Under the pieces are notes generated by a model, which made no database searches, was not told the DNA's origin, and saw only the letters and a list, made by a program, of their open reading frames with translations. Below are positions 1 to 9,367 of a DNA stretch of 64,000 bases, piece after piece. The position numbers were made by a program, and so were the translations under genes. The stretch lies in the NCBI RefSeq assembly GCF_024362765.1, contig NZ_CP093302.1, forward strand, positions 2,541,564-2,605,563, in the 5' to 3' direction. Position 1 is the first letter of the stretch. Each line of letters opens with the position of its first letter. The stretch is from Alkalihalobacillus sp. LMS6. Its GTDB lineage: Bacteria > Bacillota > Bacilli > Bacillales > Bacillaceae_D.

Positions 1-1068
1 AACTGTAACCCCATATTCACCACGGATTTGACGTGACACGTAGTCAGCACCTGGCAAAGTAGCATCCGTATCGTAGAGAGCACGGGTTTGTAGTGGGCTT
101 AATGACAAGATAGAGCGGTCAAATAACGCAACTTTATTTTTAGGGAAGTTAGGGTCAACAATTACAGTCGCCTCATTTCCGCCTGTAATATCAGACACAA
201 ACGTCGAGATGCGGTGTCCAGTCGCTTGGTCAGTACGCTCCGTACGAATAGAATCTCCTGCTAGTTTCGAGAATTGACGCGCGCCAGCCGTATTCGTAAG
301 GATTGTATTCACATTTCCGCCGCGCTGGTAAACCTTCTCCATTAGATCGTTTACTTTTTTCGCGCTAATCTCTTCACCACCTAAATTCTCTTTAGCCGAA
401 CCTTTTTTGTCCGCAAAATACAGAAGACCTCCCGTCATAGAAGGAACGCCGCGAGTTCCAGACAAACGACGACCATAAATTAACCAATCGTTCATTTCAC
501 GCGAAAGTTCTTTCATACGCAACTCTACCTGATATTGCAATTCGTTTGTTACATTATGAGTATTAACAGCTTGTTGAGTATTAGCTACTGCTGCATATCT
601 TTCGATAATTTGCGTGTAGTTGTAATCAGTGTATCGATCATGCGACTCATCCTGACCTGGACCAGCGCCTTGTAATTGAGGACGAGATACAATTCTAATT
701 TCATCGCCTGCTACAAGAGCAGCGGATGGAGTGTCATCAAAACCACGTTCTACAGTGACAGAATCGCCGTTAACTGCGGTTACTTTCATATACTCTTCAC
801 CAGCAACTAGTACTGCATTGACACGGAACTTCTCTCCGTCGGATTCAATAACGGATAAAACCGTTTCAGCATCATCTACGCTAGACGCGAGGTTAGCGCG
901 GTTAGAGTTAAGGTTATCTGACATCCACTCGTATTTTGTTTGCGTTAAAGGCGCTCCGTTAATTCCTACCAAACCTAGAAGAGTAGGTGCGTCGTCGATA
1001 ATTAAAGAAATACCTTCTTCTAATGATCGTACCTGATCTTGAAAGTCGTATGTTTTTACCATTGCCAT
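1..1068 (-). CDS. Major capsid protein, SU10/DUF5309-like (3' part cut by window edge)
   Basis: My reading of the reverse strand gives an uninterrupted frame from ATG at 1068 to the window edge, at least 356 codons. It starts MAMVKTYDFQDQ and contains the stretches LLGLVGINGAPLTQTKYEW and MNDWLIYGRR, which resemble the SU10-type/DUF5309 major capsid family. An AGGGGG ribosome site precedes the start. It follows the scaffold gene directly, the expected order scaffold then capsid. The C-terminus is outside the window. The capsid fold is inferred from family resemblance and position; no structural test was possible. Confidence 0.85.
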   Translation of the reverse strand, partial: MAMVKTYDFQDQVRSLEEGISLIIDDAPTLLGLVGINGAPLTQTKYEWMSDNLNSNRANLASSVDDAETVLSVIESDGEKFRVNAVLVAGEEYMKVTAVNGDSVTVERGFDDTPSAALVAGDEIRIVSRPQLQGAGPGQDESHDRYTDYNYTQIIERYAAVANTQQAVNTHNVTNELQYQVELRMKELSREMNDWLIYGRRLSGTRGVPSMTGGLLYFADKKGSAKENLGGEEISAKKVNDLMEKVYQRGGNVNTILTNTAGARQFSKLAGDSIRTERTDQATGHRISTFVSDITGGNEATVIVDPNFPKNKVALFDRSILSLSPLQTRALYDTDATLPGADYVSRQIRGEYGVTV

Positions 1069-1071
1069 TTG

Positions 1072-1749
1072 TTAGTTCCCCCTAGTAAATTGTTTGATTT
1101 TATTACTTAACTCAATAACCTTGCTCATATTTTTACTTTTTTTAGCCTCGTCAAGTTGGGCTTCGAGCGTTTTTACTTCTGATGGCGCTCCGTGATTACT
1201 TGGTCCGCCAATTTGTTTTTGTTCGACTTTTGGTTGCGCAACTAGAAACGGTTTATTTTCAATCAGCGCGGATATTACCTCATCGATTCCCGCAACGCCT
1301 TCATCAGTCACTTGCACCGCGGATAAGTCTGCCAGTGCGTGCGCGTCATCGATATAAGAAATTCCGGCTGCTTGCGCCTTAGTGATGAACGCATTTTTAA
1401 CCTTCTCCTGCTCGACTTGCTTTTTAAAAGCTTCTAACTGTCCAGCAAGTTCCTCGCGCTCACTCTCGTATTTCTTCGCTAATTCTTCGGCTTTCTCTTT
1501 CTCGGACATCTCCGCAAGCCTTCGTTCTTCCGCCTGTTTCTCAAACTCGCTTGCCTTCGCCTTTACGTCGTCATAGTCTGCGTATTTTTTCTTTTCGCGT
1601 CCTAAGCGGTCTGCGATCATCGCGTTTACTTCTTCTTGTGTGAACGTTTTTGTTTCCGGCTTATTTTCCGGTTCCTCAACCGTAGTTTCATCGTTCACCT
1701 TCGCCTGTGCTTCTGTAGCTTCGATTTGTTCCGTCTCTTCTATTGCCAT
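1072..1749 (-). CDS. Capsid scaffolding protein (DUF4355-like)
   Basis: 225 residues, very rich in Glu and Lys. The first 60 residues are acidic and probably disordered, followed by a predicted coiled coil (about residues 60-120) and a C-terminal basic helix. The motif FTQEEVNAMIADRLGREKKK is typical of phage scaffold proteins of the DUF4355 type. It lies directly between the minor head gene and the major capsid gene and ends 4 bp before the capsid start. It should assemble with capsid protein into the prohead and then be removed. No protease is fused to it. Confidence 0.85.
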   Translation of the reverse strand: MAIEETEQIEATEAQAKVNDETTVEEPENKPETKTFTQEEVNAMIADRLGREKKKYADYDDVKAKASEFEKQAEERRLAEMSEKEKAEELAKKYESEREELAGQLEAFKKQVEQEKVKNAFITKAQAAGISYIDDAHALADLSAVQVTDEGVAGIDEVISALIENKPFLVAQPKVEQKQIGGPSNHGAPSEVKTLEAQLDEAKKSKNMSKVIELSNKIKQFTRGN

Positions 1750-1828
1750 GTCCTACCTCCCGCTTTAAGCCCGTCGGCTATTAAATAATTGCCCGTAGCT
1801 TTTTACGCCTTCAACGTTTGGGCATGTG

Positions 1829-2800
1829 TTAAATACTTAAAATCTCTCCGGTTGTCATGCTGCTAAAATCTTCGTCAATCATCGGATTACGTTCACCCGT
1901 CGCCAACGCCCGTTGCGCTAATTCATCCTTTGCGATCGCTTCTCCGCGTATTTCCTCAGGTAAGATGTCCGGATTACGGATAACGCTAAACGTGTGACGG
2001 CAATTCGGATGCCAAATCTGCTGCGACGCTTTTAGCTCGTCATAAGTCGGGTAATCACCGGGCGCTTCCGCTGTTAACCGCATGATCGTCCCCTCGTAAA
2101 ATCGGCAAGCGTCGATAGCGCCGTGACTCGATATAACCGCGTAGAGAGCACCGCGCATAATACCTTCGTTCATATTCGCTATATCATATATTTCCGCCAT
2201 CTTCGTTCGAGACAGCATGTCTACGTAATGCCCCGGCTTCCACCGTCTACCGCCCGCGTCTATAATGCCGGTATCGATAGCGTCGGCTAACTCTACTTGT
2301 AGCTTCGCTAAAATATCGGCTCTTAACGTCTTTCTGCCGTTTACCCCTGCCGCCATGTTTTCGCGTATAGACTCGCCAGTTACGTGACGTACAACCTGCT
2401 TCGTTCGGCGGTCGATATTTTGTGTAACTGCAAGCAAATCCTTTTGCGTATCGAGTATTGCGTCAGCTATCGCGTTATCATTGGCGCGGTTGAATCTTAC
2501 TATACCGCCTGCCTCCGATAAGCTACGCGCATCTCCTAGCGTTATGATGGCGCGCTCCACGCCTTGTTGCGCCGCAATCGGTATATTTGTTTCCGCCCAT
2601 TTCGCGCTATCAGCGTCTAGTTGCTTTAGTTGGCGCGAGACATTTGCGAGTGCTGCGGCTGACTGCTGGCGCGACATATCCGTAACGTCCAATCGCTGTA
2701 ACTCGTTGAGTATGCGGGACGTCGCCGTCTTGTATGCATTAGCTAGTTCGGCGGTCTGCGCTTGGTAACGAGGCTTTTCGCGGTTATAACGATTACTCAT
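1829..2800 (-). CDS. Minor head protein, Mu F / SPP1 gp7-like
   Basis: 323 residues. The C-terminal third carries IWHPNCRHTFSVI, the hallmark of the phage Mu F-like minor head family, after a long helical N-terminal region. These proteins sit at the portal vertex and travel with the DNA in SPP1-like phages. The gene overlaps the portal gene by 8 bp, so the two are probably translationally coupled. Its position after portal and before scaffold is standard. Confidence 0.88.
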   Translation of the reverse strand: MSNRYNREKPRYQAQTAELANAYKTATSRILNELQRLDVTDMSRQQSAAALANVSRQLKQLDADSAKWAETNIPIAAQQGVERAIITLGDARSLSEAGGIVRFNRANDNAIADAILDTQKDLLAVTQNIDRRTKQVVRHVTGESIRENMAAGVNGRKTLRADILAKLQVELADAIDTGIIDAGGRRWKPGHYVDMLSRTKMAEIYDIANMNEGIMRGALYAVISSHGAIDACRFYEGTIMRLTAEAPGDYPTYDELKASQQIWHPNCRHTFSVIRNPDILPEEIRGEAIAKDELAQRALATGERNPMIDEDFSSMTTGEILSI

Positions 2801-4328
2801 CCGCTACGGGCTCCGGCAAATTAAAAATAGACGCATCTACCGTTCCGTAAGCGTCCTCTTCGTCCTTTTTAATTCGCGCGATAACTTCCGTGGCTTTCTC
2901 GTCGTCAACGTCGTCTTGCTTTTTGATCGCGCTTCGTACGTCTAAAGTCGGCTTGTTACCGGTACGGATCGCCATAATTTCGGCTTCTTCCTTCTCGTTA
3001 CGAGGTAAGCCGTCATTCCATCGTATTTTTGGGTAAACCGCGGTATACGGCTCAAACCCCTCTACGTCCTCGTTCGCGTAATTATCGAGCTCCATCGCAG
3101 TCCACACCGCCTCGCGCAGTGCCTTATCGACGTGGACGCGAATTCTCTTAACCTTGGAGAGTATCGGCATAAACCGCGCTCGGATAGCCGCACCGTCCGT
3201 GTGAGACGTGCCTGTTCCGCCTTTATCGCCGGCGGTGATCGTTGTGCCGAATAACCACTGCGGGGTTTCCGACATTTGATAGACTAATCCGAGCAAATAG
3301 TCGAGCTCCTTAAAAGCCGCGTCTAGCTGACCGTCCCACGTCATATATCCAGGTGTAGCATCGTTCTCCTCTATCGGAATATATTTACCACCAAATTGTA
3401 CCGAATCTCCGTGCGCCCCTTCTAAGTCAGGACCATAAGCAGTCGGATCGCTATGCTTCCATAAGATGTAATCAATCTGTACAAGTCGATCTTGTATCGC
3501 AGCTAAAACGGATTCTAGCTTTTCAACTCCGCTTATCCCTTCCCACGTTTCATCCGTTGTTTTATACGGCGCGTGGTGTACGAGAATCCGTGGAACTCCC
3601 GTAAACTCGACGTCTGATTCTCGACCAGTATTGACCGCATCTCCAATTCGATAAATTGTAATCGGCACGCCATATTTAACGTCTACGCTTCCCTCGGAAA
3701 ATTGAAGCTTGTACCGTGAGTGTTGGATTTCGCCTGGCACATGACGCTCAACAACGAGATAAGGGATTTCGTCTTTTCCTGTTTCAACCCACTCTACATA
3801 TGCGATATTGACCGCCTTAAACTTCTTCGTTGATCCGCGTGAAAGCTCCGGGAACACGTAAGATGGATTCTGCGACTCAATTATCGGCTCTTTAGTGACA
3901 CCGTCGGGTATCTCCGTAAGCTCGCTGAAATCTTGGCGGTAATCGAAATACGTCTTATAAAACGCATCTCCTCGGAAACCGTTGCCGACCGTCGTTTCAT
4001 GTACCATCTGCGCGAGGTCGTTTTCCTCTACGATACGGTTCATCGCGACTTGTTCCGGAGAGTTGTCGGGCTTACCCGTCTCAAATACCGGCGCTTCCCC
4101 GACGAGCATGTCCGCGGGTTTTGTAATAAGTACGTCCATTAAGTTAACCGCGATGTACAACTTCTCTAATTGAGGCGCGGCTGGCGTGTCTTTTAAAATA
4201 TCGCTAGCACGGTCGAATACTTCGTAAGTCTTACCCGCGAATATCTTGCGACCTCGCTCATATTTCGCCAAACGTTCGATAGAGGACTCCGGCGGAAATT
4301 GTGCGCCTGTTTTAAATATGCCCGCCAT
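2793..4328 (-). CDS. Portal protein
   Basis: 511 residues. The length, the acidic C-terminus, and the position directly after the terminase-associated genes and before the minor head gene fit a siphovirus portal protein. The segment LLGLVYQMSETPQWLFG resembles the portal stem/crown region, and the following GTGTSHTDGAAIRARFMP is typical of SPP1/A118-type portals. It would form the dodecameric ring through which DNA enters the head and to which the tail attaches. Its start codon overlaps the stop of the upstream small gene. Confidence 0.88.
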   Translation of the reverse strand: MAGIFKTGAQFPPESSIERLAKYERGRKIFAGKTYEVFDRASDILKDTPAAPQLEKLYIAVNLMDVLITKPADMLVGEAPVFETGKPDNSPEQVAMNRIVEENDLAQMVHETTVGNGFRGDAFYKTYFDYRQDFSELTEIPDGVTKEPIIESQNPSYVFPELSRGSTKKFKAVNIAYVEWVETGKDEIPYLVVERHVPGEIQHSRYKLQFSEGSVDVKYGVPITIYRIGDAVNTGRESDVEFTGVPRILVHHAPYKTTDETWEGISGVEKLESVLAAIQDRLVQIDYILWKHSDPTAYGPDLEGAHGDSVQFGGKYIPIEENDATPGYMTWDGQLDAAFKELDYLLGLVYQMSETPQWLFGTTITAGDKGGTGTSHTDGAAIRARFMPILSKVKRIRVHVDKALREAVWTAMELDNYANEDVEGFEPYTAVYPKIRWNDGLPRNEKEEAEIMAIRTGNKPTLDVRSAIKKQDDVDDEKATEVIARIKKDEEDAYGTVDASIFNLPEPVADE

Positions 4329-4765
4329 TATTCCGCCTCCTCTTCGTTTAATTGCGCTTCTAATTCCGCAGTTTCTTTTTCGATATCTTCGTTAGAGTCT
4401 GCGCGCGAATCAATTTCTTCTACGACAGTCTTATCCGTTAGCATTCCGTGCTTGCGATACCATAGTTCAATTGCTTTCGTAGACGGCTGAGTTGCGTCGA
4501 TTAGCTTCATATGCTGTTTATAAACCGTCGTAAGATGGGATTTAAAAAACTCGTCTGCTAGAATTGCCGAATAAGCAATATAATCTGGATTTTGCGTACG
4601 CCATTCATAAATTGTGTTTCGCGTTACCCCAACTTGCTCCGCTATTTGATCGTGAGTTTTCTGCATTTCGGTAGGGGCAAGTTCTTTTTCTACGACTAAC
4701 AAAGCGGCTAAACGTTGCTGACCTGTTAAGGACGCTGCTAGTTGTGCTTTCGTCTTTCTTGGCAT
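4328..4765 (-). CDS. Helix-turn-helix protein, probable small terminase subunit
   Basis: 145 residues. The segment KTHDQIAEQVGVTRNTIYEWRTQN is a clear helix-turn-helix like the phBC6A51 family proteins found beside phage terminases, and an acidic tail follows. A strong AAAGGAGG site precedes ATG at 4765. It would recognise the packaging site. The order is odd: it lies downstream of the large terminase gene (terL, terS, portal in transcription order), whereas terS normally comes first. It could alternatively be a regulator of late genes. Confidence 0.68.
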   Translation of the reverse strand: MPRKTKAQLAASLTGQQRLAALLVVEKELAPTEMQKTHDQIAEQVGVTRNTIYEWRTQNPDYIAYSAILADEFFKSHLTTVYKQHMKLIDATQPSTKAIELWYRKHGMLTDKTVVEEIDSRADSNEDIEKETAELEAQLNEEEAE

Positions 4766-4789
4766 TGGTTAACCTCCTTTCCTGAGTAA

Positions 4790-6541
4790 TCACAAATAAG
4801 CGGGCTTTGTAATAAGCCTCGCTCGCGGTTTCTTACCTATGGATACTGCCATTTCGAGTCCATCGGGTAAATCATCGTGCCAATTTGATCCGTAACGTTC
4901 GAACTGCTCTAATAGCAATTGATGGTCGCGTTTAAAAAGGATATTTCCGTTTTCGATATCAGGTAAAAGTGCTTCTATACGCAATTCCTTTCGCGATCGT
5001 TGCTGAATGTTCTTAACGCGGTTATGTGCGGGATAACCGATCGTCTTTAGCGCTTCTCGCAACTTATGTACGAAAAACTCCTGCGCCATCTGCGACTCTG
5101 CTGCGATACCGTCCGGCTGGAACTGCGCAACCTTTCCGACTATATCCCGCATAAATACGTCCGGGTGAACTCGTTCTCCATACGCGTCAACTACGTAAAT
5201 CTTCCCGGTCTTTTTATGCTTTGCTACCGTTATACAGGCGGAGTAGTCGCCTCGTTGTTTACCCATCGCAAAGTCTATTCCCATATAAAAATAATAGTCG
5301 CGGTGTGTGAAATTAATATCGCCAGCATAGTACGTAAATGACTCCGGCTTAAATATCTGCGAATCTTCGTCGATTGGATTATTCATAAACTCCGTATTAA
5401 AGGCGCGCATGCCAATGTTTAATTTCTCAATCATTAGCGCGGGCATCGGAAATCTATTTTCCCAAAGTACCTCGACGCCCTCGTCCATGTCCGCCTTGTT
5501 CTCGTTGTAGTACGAAATTGCCGCTTTCGCGTTTGGCGTTGATAACGCGTCCTCCGATTCATCTTCAAGCATTTCCTCTATCTCTGCGTCGCTCGGTTCG
5601 TACTCTTTGTAAATACGCTCAAATTCCGCCCATAGATCTCTACGCTTTGGCTGACTGATTAACGCGGGAAAACTATTTCGGATAAAGTCGCGCCGTTCAT
5701 TTAAGACGTAGTTTAAAAGACTGTCAAAGTGGACTAGTGTACCCATAAAGATAAACGCGGTCTTAGTAGGATCGCCCGCCGGCATTAAATCTTGGTTGAG
5801 CCAGTTTTTCGCTTTTGCCCGTAGTTCTGGCGTGTTATTCGAGTCTAATGACTCTAAATCATCCAATAAAACTAAGTCAGGTCGCTGCGAGCCGTTACGG
5901 AACCCTCGAATCTGCGTTCCGAGCGACGTCGCTTCCATCTTGATTCCGGTCGTAGTAACAAACGCGGTTTCCGAGTCTTTTTCGTTGCGCGTCTTCTGTT
6001 CGTATAATACCTCGCCAAAGTCCTCGCGTAATTTCAGATTAAACTTAAGCTGTCCCGCGACCCACTTTATAAATTTAATCGACCCTGCGTTAGTCTCCGA
6101 TATAATAAGGATCATTCGGCGCTTTTGATAGACGATCTCATGCACCGGAAACGCGTTTGATAGATACGCTGACTTAGCATGACCACGCGAAGCTGCCCAC
6201 GCGATTCTAGCGGTCTTATTACGGTTCGATACCGAGTCTAAGATCGACGATAGTTTTCGGTGGAAGTCCGGCGCGTCGTTAAGGTCTACCGCGGTCGTCG
6301 GCACCAAGTTATCGGGATTGCCGGGGTTGCGTGCTTCCGAAAAGTATTCGTAGAAAAAGTAAAGCATATCGACCTCAGCGCGGTGAATACGTTTAAGCTT
6401 CGTCAGCTCTTCGCGATACTTCCGCATTTGGTCAACGTGATAGTCGGTATGTTTCTGCGCTTTAATTAATTCGATTAATTTTCGCAAGTGCGCTTCAAGC
6501 ACGTTTATACGTTCCTGCCGCGCTTCACGATTAAGCTCCAT
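4790..6541 (-). CDS. terL: Terminase large subunit
   Basis: 583 residues. The N-terminal ATPase has a Walker A-like SRGHAKS (residues about 118-124) and Walker B PDLVLLDDLES (about 221-231). The C-terminal RNase H-like nuclease domain begins at YMGIDFAMGKQRGDYSACI. It pumps DNA into the prohead and cuts it. The motif NTEFMNNPIDEDS (around residue 385) is the site related to CRISPR spacer 1 of this same prophage (27 of 36 bases, window 5363-5398). GGGAGGG precedes the start. Confidence 0.95.
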   Translation of the reverse strand: MELNREARQERINVLEAHLRKLIELIKAQKHTDYHVDQMRKYREELTKLKRIHRAEVDMLYFFYEYFSEARNPGNPDNLVPTTAVDLNDAPDFHRKLSSILDSVSNRNKTARIAWAASRGHAKSAYLSNAFPVHEIVYQKRRMILIISETNAGSIKFIKWVAGQLKFNLKLREDFGEVLYEQKTRNEKDSETAFVTTTGIKMEATSLGTQIRGFRNGSQRPDLVLLDDLESLDSNNTPELRAKAKNWLNQDLMPAGDPTKTAFIFMGTLVHFDSLLNYVLNERRDFIRNSFPALISQPKRRDLWAEFERIYKEYEPSDAEIEEMLEDESEDALSTPNAKAAISYYNENKADMDEGVEVLWENRFPMPALMIEKLNIGMRAFNTEFMNNPIDEDSQIFKPESFTYYAGDINFTHRDYYFYMGIDFAMGKQRGDYSACITVAKHKKTGKIYVVDAYGERVHPDVFMRDIVGKVAQFQPDGIAAESQMAQEFFVHKLREALKTIGYPAHNRVKNIQQRSRKELRIEALLPDIENGNILFKRDHQLLLEQFERYGSNWHDDLPDGLEMAVSIGKKPRARLITKPAYL

Positions 6542-6555
6542 CGGCGTCCCTCCCG

Positions 6556-6762
6556 TTAAATTTTGTGCGCGTAGTCATCGACAAACTTGCGCCATTTATA
6601 CGCTGCTTCGTCTTTCTCGCGTGCTGTCTCCGCCTTTCCAATATCGGCGCGGAGTCTACGTACTTCTACGCCATATTTAGCGGCACATACCGAGGAGCAG
6701 GCGCAGGGCTTCGTAACTGGTCCCGTTTTCGAGACGCAGGTATTCGTTGATAAATCGGTCAT
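6556..6762 (-). CDS. Small cysteine-rich phage protein, unknown
   Basis: 68 residues. The N-terminal half contains CACSSVCAAKYG, followed by a charged helical C-terminus. GGGAGGAAACGCT just before ATG makes the start convincing. It sits immediately upstream of terL and may be co-transcribed with the packaging genes. No family recognised; the cysteines could bind a metal, which is inference only. Confidence 0.65.
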   Translation of the reverse strand: MTDLSTNTCVSKTGPVTKPCACSSVCAAKYGVEVRRLRADIGKAETAREKDEAAYKWRKFVDDYAHKI

Positions 6763-6905
6763 AGCGTTTCCTCCCTGTTTTTCGCTTTGTATTAGCGTTC
6801 TTATGCCGTTCTAGGGTGTTTGTACCTAAAACCGCGTAAAAGCGTTATTTACAAGCGTTTATAAAGCGTAAAATTAACGTTCGTTTATTTCCGTCTTAAT
6901 TTCGC

Positions 6906-6935
6906 TTGACTTCCGTCTACCTGCGCGCATATACT
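6906..6935 (+). promoter_or_regulatory. Sigma-A type promoter of the small recombinase
   Basis: TTGACT and TATACT are separated by 18 bp, reading right, with the start codon 31 bp further at 6966. It is one of few plus-strand promoters in a leftward-transcribed genome. Confidence 0.6.
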
Positions 6936-6965
6936 TAACAAAACTAACGTAAAGGTGGCGTTAAT

Positions 6966-7505
6966 ATGAACGAAGTGTCTGCGATTAAAGATAAACGCAA
7001 AATAAACCGCATGAAAGCGTCTTTACACGGTCGGAACCGGCTTCTTTTTATTCTCGGCATTAATACGGGACTTCGCGTTTCTGATCTACTCGCGCTAAAG
7101 GTCGGTGATGTTCGCGGGCAAAAAGCCGTAACGATAACCGAAGTCAAAACGAGCAAGTCGCGGCGCTTCGTTCTTAACTCCGCCGCTGTATCGGCAATTA
7201 ACGATCTGGTTCCGGTAAAAGCTAACGATACCGACCCGCTATTTCCATCGCGCAAAGGTACCGCTTCTATCTCTCGCGTGCAAGCTTACCGCGTATTAAA
7301 CGAGGCAGCGGCTAGGGCGGGCGTTAACGGTAAGATCGGTACGCACTCGCTACGTAAGACTTGGGCTTATCATGCTCACAATGGCGGTGTTGATATTACC
7401 TTAATTATGAAAGCTTTAAATCACTCATCGCCAAGGGTTTCTCTGAGATATATAGGGATTGAACAAGAAGATATTGACAACGTTTATATTAAAAATAACC
7501 TTTAA
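6966..7505 (+). CDS. Short tyrosine recombinase (XerC/D-like)
   Basis: 179 residues, essentially only the catalytic domain of a tyrosine recombinase. Visible catalytic positions are Arg in NTGLRVSDL, a candidate Lys in TSKSRRF, the HxxR box in THSLRKTW, His in LNHSS and the tyrosine in SLRYIGI. The N-terminal core-binding domain of full integrases is missing. Such short phage recombinases occur near terminase genes and may resolve multimers, invert DNA or help excision. It has its own rightward promoter and AAAGGTGG site and overlaps the end of the convergent endonuclease gene by 4 bp. The true integrase is at 48767. Confidence 0.85.
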   Translation: MNEVSAIKDKRKINRMKASLHGRNRLLFILGINTGLRVSDLLALKVGDVRGQKAVTITEVKTSKSRRFVLNSAAVSAINDLVPVKANDTDPLFPSRKGTASISRVQAYRVLNEAAARAGVNGKIGTHSLRKTWAYHAHNGGVDITLIMKALNHSSPRVSLRYIGIEQEDIDNVYIKNNL

Positions 7506-8482
7506 GCTACGTCGGCTCTATCTGCTAATTCCTCGATTAATTTCAGTTTTTCTATAAACGACTTTTCCACTTCTTTAGGTAGTTGTGTGATAAGTCTATA
7601 AACTGACACTTTTGTAACACCTTGGTCGTCAATTAATTCCTCAACTGGACCTCTTAAGTATACTATAGACAGTTTTTCAGTGCAGGGTAAATATTTCTCA
7701 ATCATCGCAGGTATACTAGATGTCCAAAAGGATAACTTAGCATCCATCCAATGGTCTCCTTCCGCTAGAATGAAGTCAGGTTTCCATTTACCTTTACCGT
7801 ACTTGGTATAATCCCAACCCAACTCAGTTAAAATGTCACCCAATATCTTCTCAAACTGATGCCCTGCCCTCCTTGCGTTATTACCTTGCCTAATCTCATC
7901 ATAGTCTATTCCAGATTGTCGTACAGCTTCTGCCCAACCTCCAAAGCGATACTCAGCAGCTTTTGCGTAGTTATGAAACTCGCTTAATACGCAACTTAAG
8001 GTAATGTTATCTCCCCTACCGTGCCTATCTCTAATAAATTTTATTACATCTGATTTTGTTATTTTCGTGGACGATTCAGATTTTCTGCGTAAACCGGGCT
8101 TAAGTACTTCCTCATAATCAAAGCCTGCTAACTCTACTGCCTCCCTCCACGAACCAATATGAAAACCAGCGGCATCGTGGAGAGACTTAAACTCTTCCGA
8201 CACAATTCCTGCACTTAACGGCTTACCCTCAGCTTTTCGACCGCGAATTTCTTCTACAATCTTTTCAGTGGTCCAACTTCGGCATGCTAAAACATTTTCA
8301 TACTCCAATCCTAAAGCTTTTTCTACTAACTTCCGCCAAGAACCGAATCGATTGAACGCTTGACGATAAACACCTCCATGATTACGGTTAATATACCTAG
8401 GAGACAGTGGCTCCCCGTTTTCGTAGATCCTCTGAATCTCATCGATTACTAATTCGTCAGTCCATCGTCTTACTTTCGTCAA
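7502..8482 (-). CDS. Free-standing homing-type endonuclease, PD-(D/E)XK with repeated DNA-binding modules
   Basis: About 326 residues from a TTG start at 8482, chosen because GGAAGG lies 9 bases upstream; the longer frame back to 8635 has no ribosome site. Three similar modules of about 55 residues each contain a G/RW..AV/KLVE.AG.DYEEV pattern (GSWREAVELAGFDYEEV, GGWAEAVRQSGIDYDEI). The C-terminal domain has KPDFILAEGDHWMDAKLS, which fits a PD...D/ExK nuclease core. The modular recognition plus nuclease layout resembles phage-borne homing endonucleases of the I-Bth0305I/EDxHD kind. The family assignment is tentative. Confidence 0.6.
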   Translation of the reverse strand: MTKVRRWTDELVIDEIQRIYENGEPLSPRYINRNHGGVYRQAFNRFGSWRKLVEKALGLEYENVLACRSWTTEKIVEEIRGRKAEGKPLSAGIVSEEFKSLHDAAGFHIGSWREAVELAGFDYEEVLKPGLRRKSESSTKITKSDVIKFIRDRHGRGDNITLSCVLSEFHNYAKAAEYRFGGWAEAVRQSGIDYDEIRQGNNARRAGHQFEKILGDILTELGWDYTKYGKGKWKPDFILAEGDHWMDAKLSFWTSSIPAMIEKYLPCTEKLSIVYLRGPVEELIDDQGVTKVSVYRLITQLPKEVEKSFIEKLKLIEELADRADVA

Positions 8483-8635
8483 ATTATCGCTTCCTTCCAC
8501 GAAAAATAAGCCGCCATATAGATGACGACTGACCGTTATTATTTTTGCGCTTATTTTAAGCGTCTTTTTAGCGTGCTGTGAGCGTTTATATGCCGAGGGG
8601 GGTCCGTTTATATTAAGCGCGGAGTAAAGACGCAC

Positions 8636-9311
8636 AGAGACGGTGAGAATACGATATAAATACGGATGCCCACGGAGGATACATCGGACGGTTAGCTAGA
8701 GAGTGCCTCCGAGGTTACACCCCCGATTCAAAAAATTGTGCGCAAGTAGCGTACGGCAGGCTCAGGGATTATCGACCACCCCGTTGGGGGTCACGGTGCC
8801 GCCGCGAAATTAGCGAATACTTATGCAAGATTTGCGAATAACGAACGTAACAAAATTAAGTTGTGTTACATTCGGCTTTCGGCGGAACCCTTACGTTTCA
8901 AGCCTTTCGCTTCCCCTTCGTTTCCTTACGCTTTCAACTTCGTTTATACAACGCTTAAACCGTTGATCTACCGTTACTTTACGCAGAAGAACGATGTATA
9001 AAATACTGCATAAAGTTTCCGCTGACCCCCGAAGTTTCGACGACCCTTCCACAGCAGGCAGGCGTTGCTGGCGTACGGTACCGCGTACCTATATCCGTGT
9101 GGCATACCGTACGTATCCGTACGATCCCCGTTGCCTACCGTCAACATAGCGCACCCTATCATAGCCTACGACGTGTGTCTTCCTATTAATAGGCGTAAGT
9201 ATCCGCGAGCATAAACGCCCCTCACACGCGGTAATAACGTGGTGGATACGAGCCTATATGTACATGCGTCTATAACCGTCAGTATATCGCCCTAATATCG
9301 CATATAGACCG
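8636..9311. other. Long non-coding stretch near the packaging genes
   Basis: About 675 bp without a credible gene on either strand; the one frame of 62 codons (8974-9162) lacks a ribosome site and family signals. It contains CCACCCCGTTGGGGGT near 8779 (a small inverted repeat) and a pyrimidine-rich strip around 8890-8940. The location between packaging genes and small early genes would suit a cos or pac site or a transcription start region, but nothing in the sequence proves this. Confidence 0.4.
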
Positions 9312-9341
9312 TTGACATATCGTATTATGCCGTGCTATACT
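9312..9341 (+). promoter_or_regulatory. Near-consensus sigma-A promoter for a 45-residue basic protein
   Basis: TTGACA and TATACT are 18 bp apart, with GAGGAGG and ATG about 25 bp downstream. It is among the best promoter matches in the prophage. Confidence 0.75.
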
Positions 9342-9367
9342 GTACGTACGACGAGGAGGCGGTTAGT

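Noticed and set aside
731-1036. 101-codon plus-strand frame
   Set aside because: Antisense shadow of the major capsid gene, no ribosome site.
5363-5398. Self-targeting of the prophage terL by spacer 1
   Set aside because: Nine mismatches of 36 and a 5' flank GCGA that is not a TTN-type PAM make cleavage of its own genome improbable.
8974-9162. 62-codon minus-strand frame in the long non-coding gap
   Set aside because: No ribosome site, no recognisable composition, and no overlap with neighbours as seen for genuine genes here.
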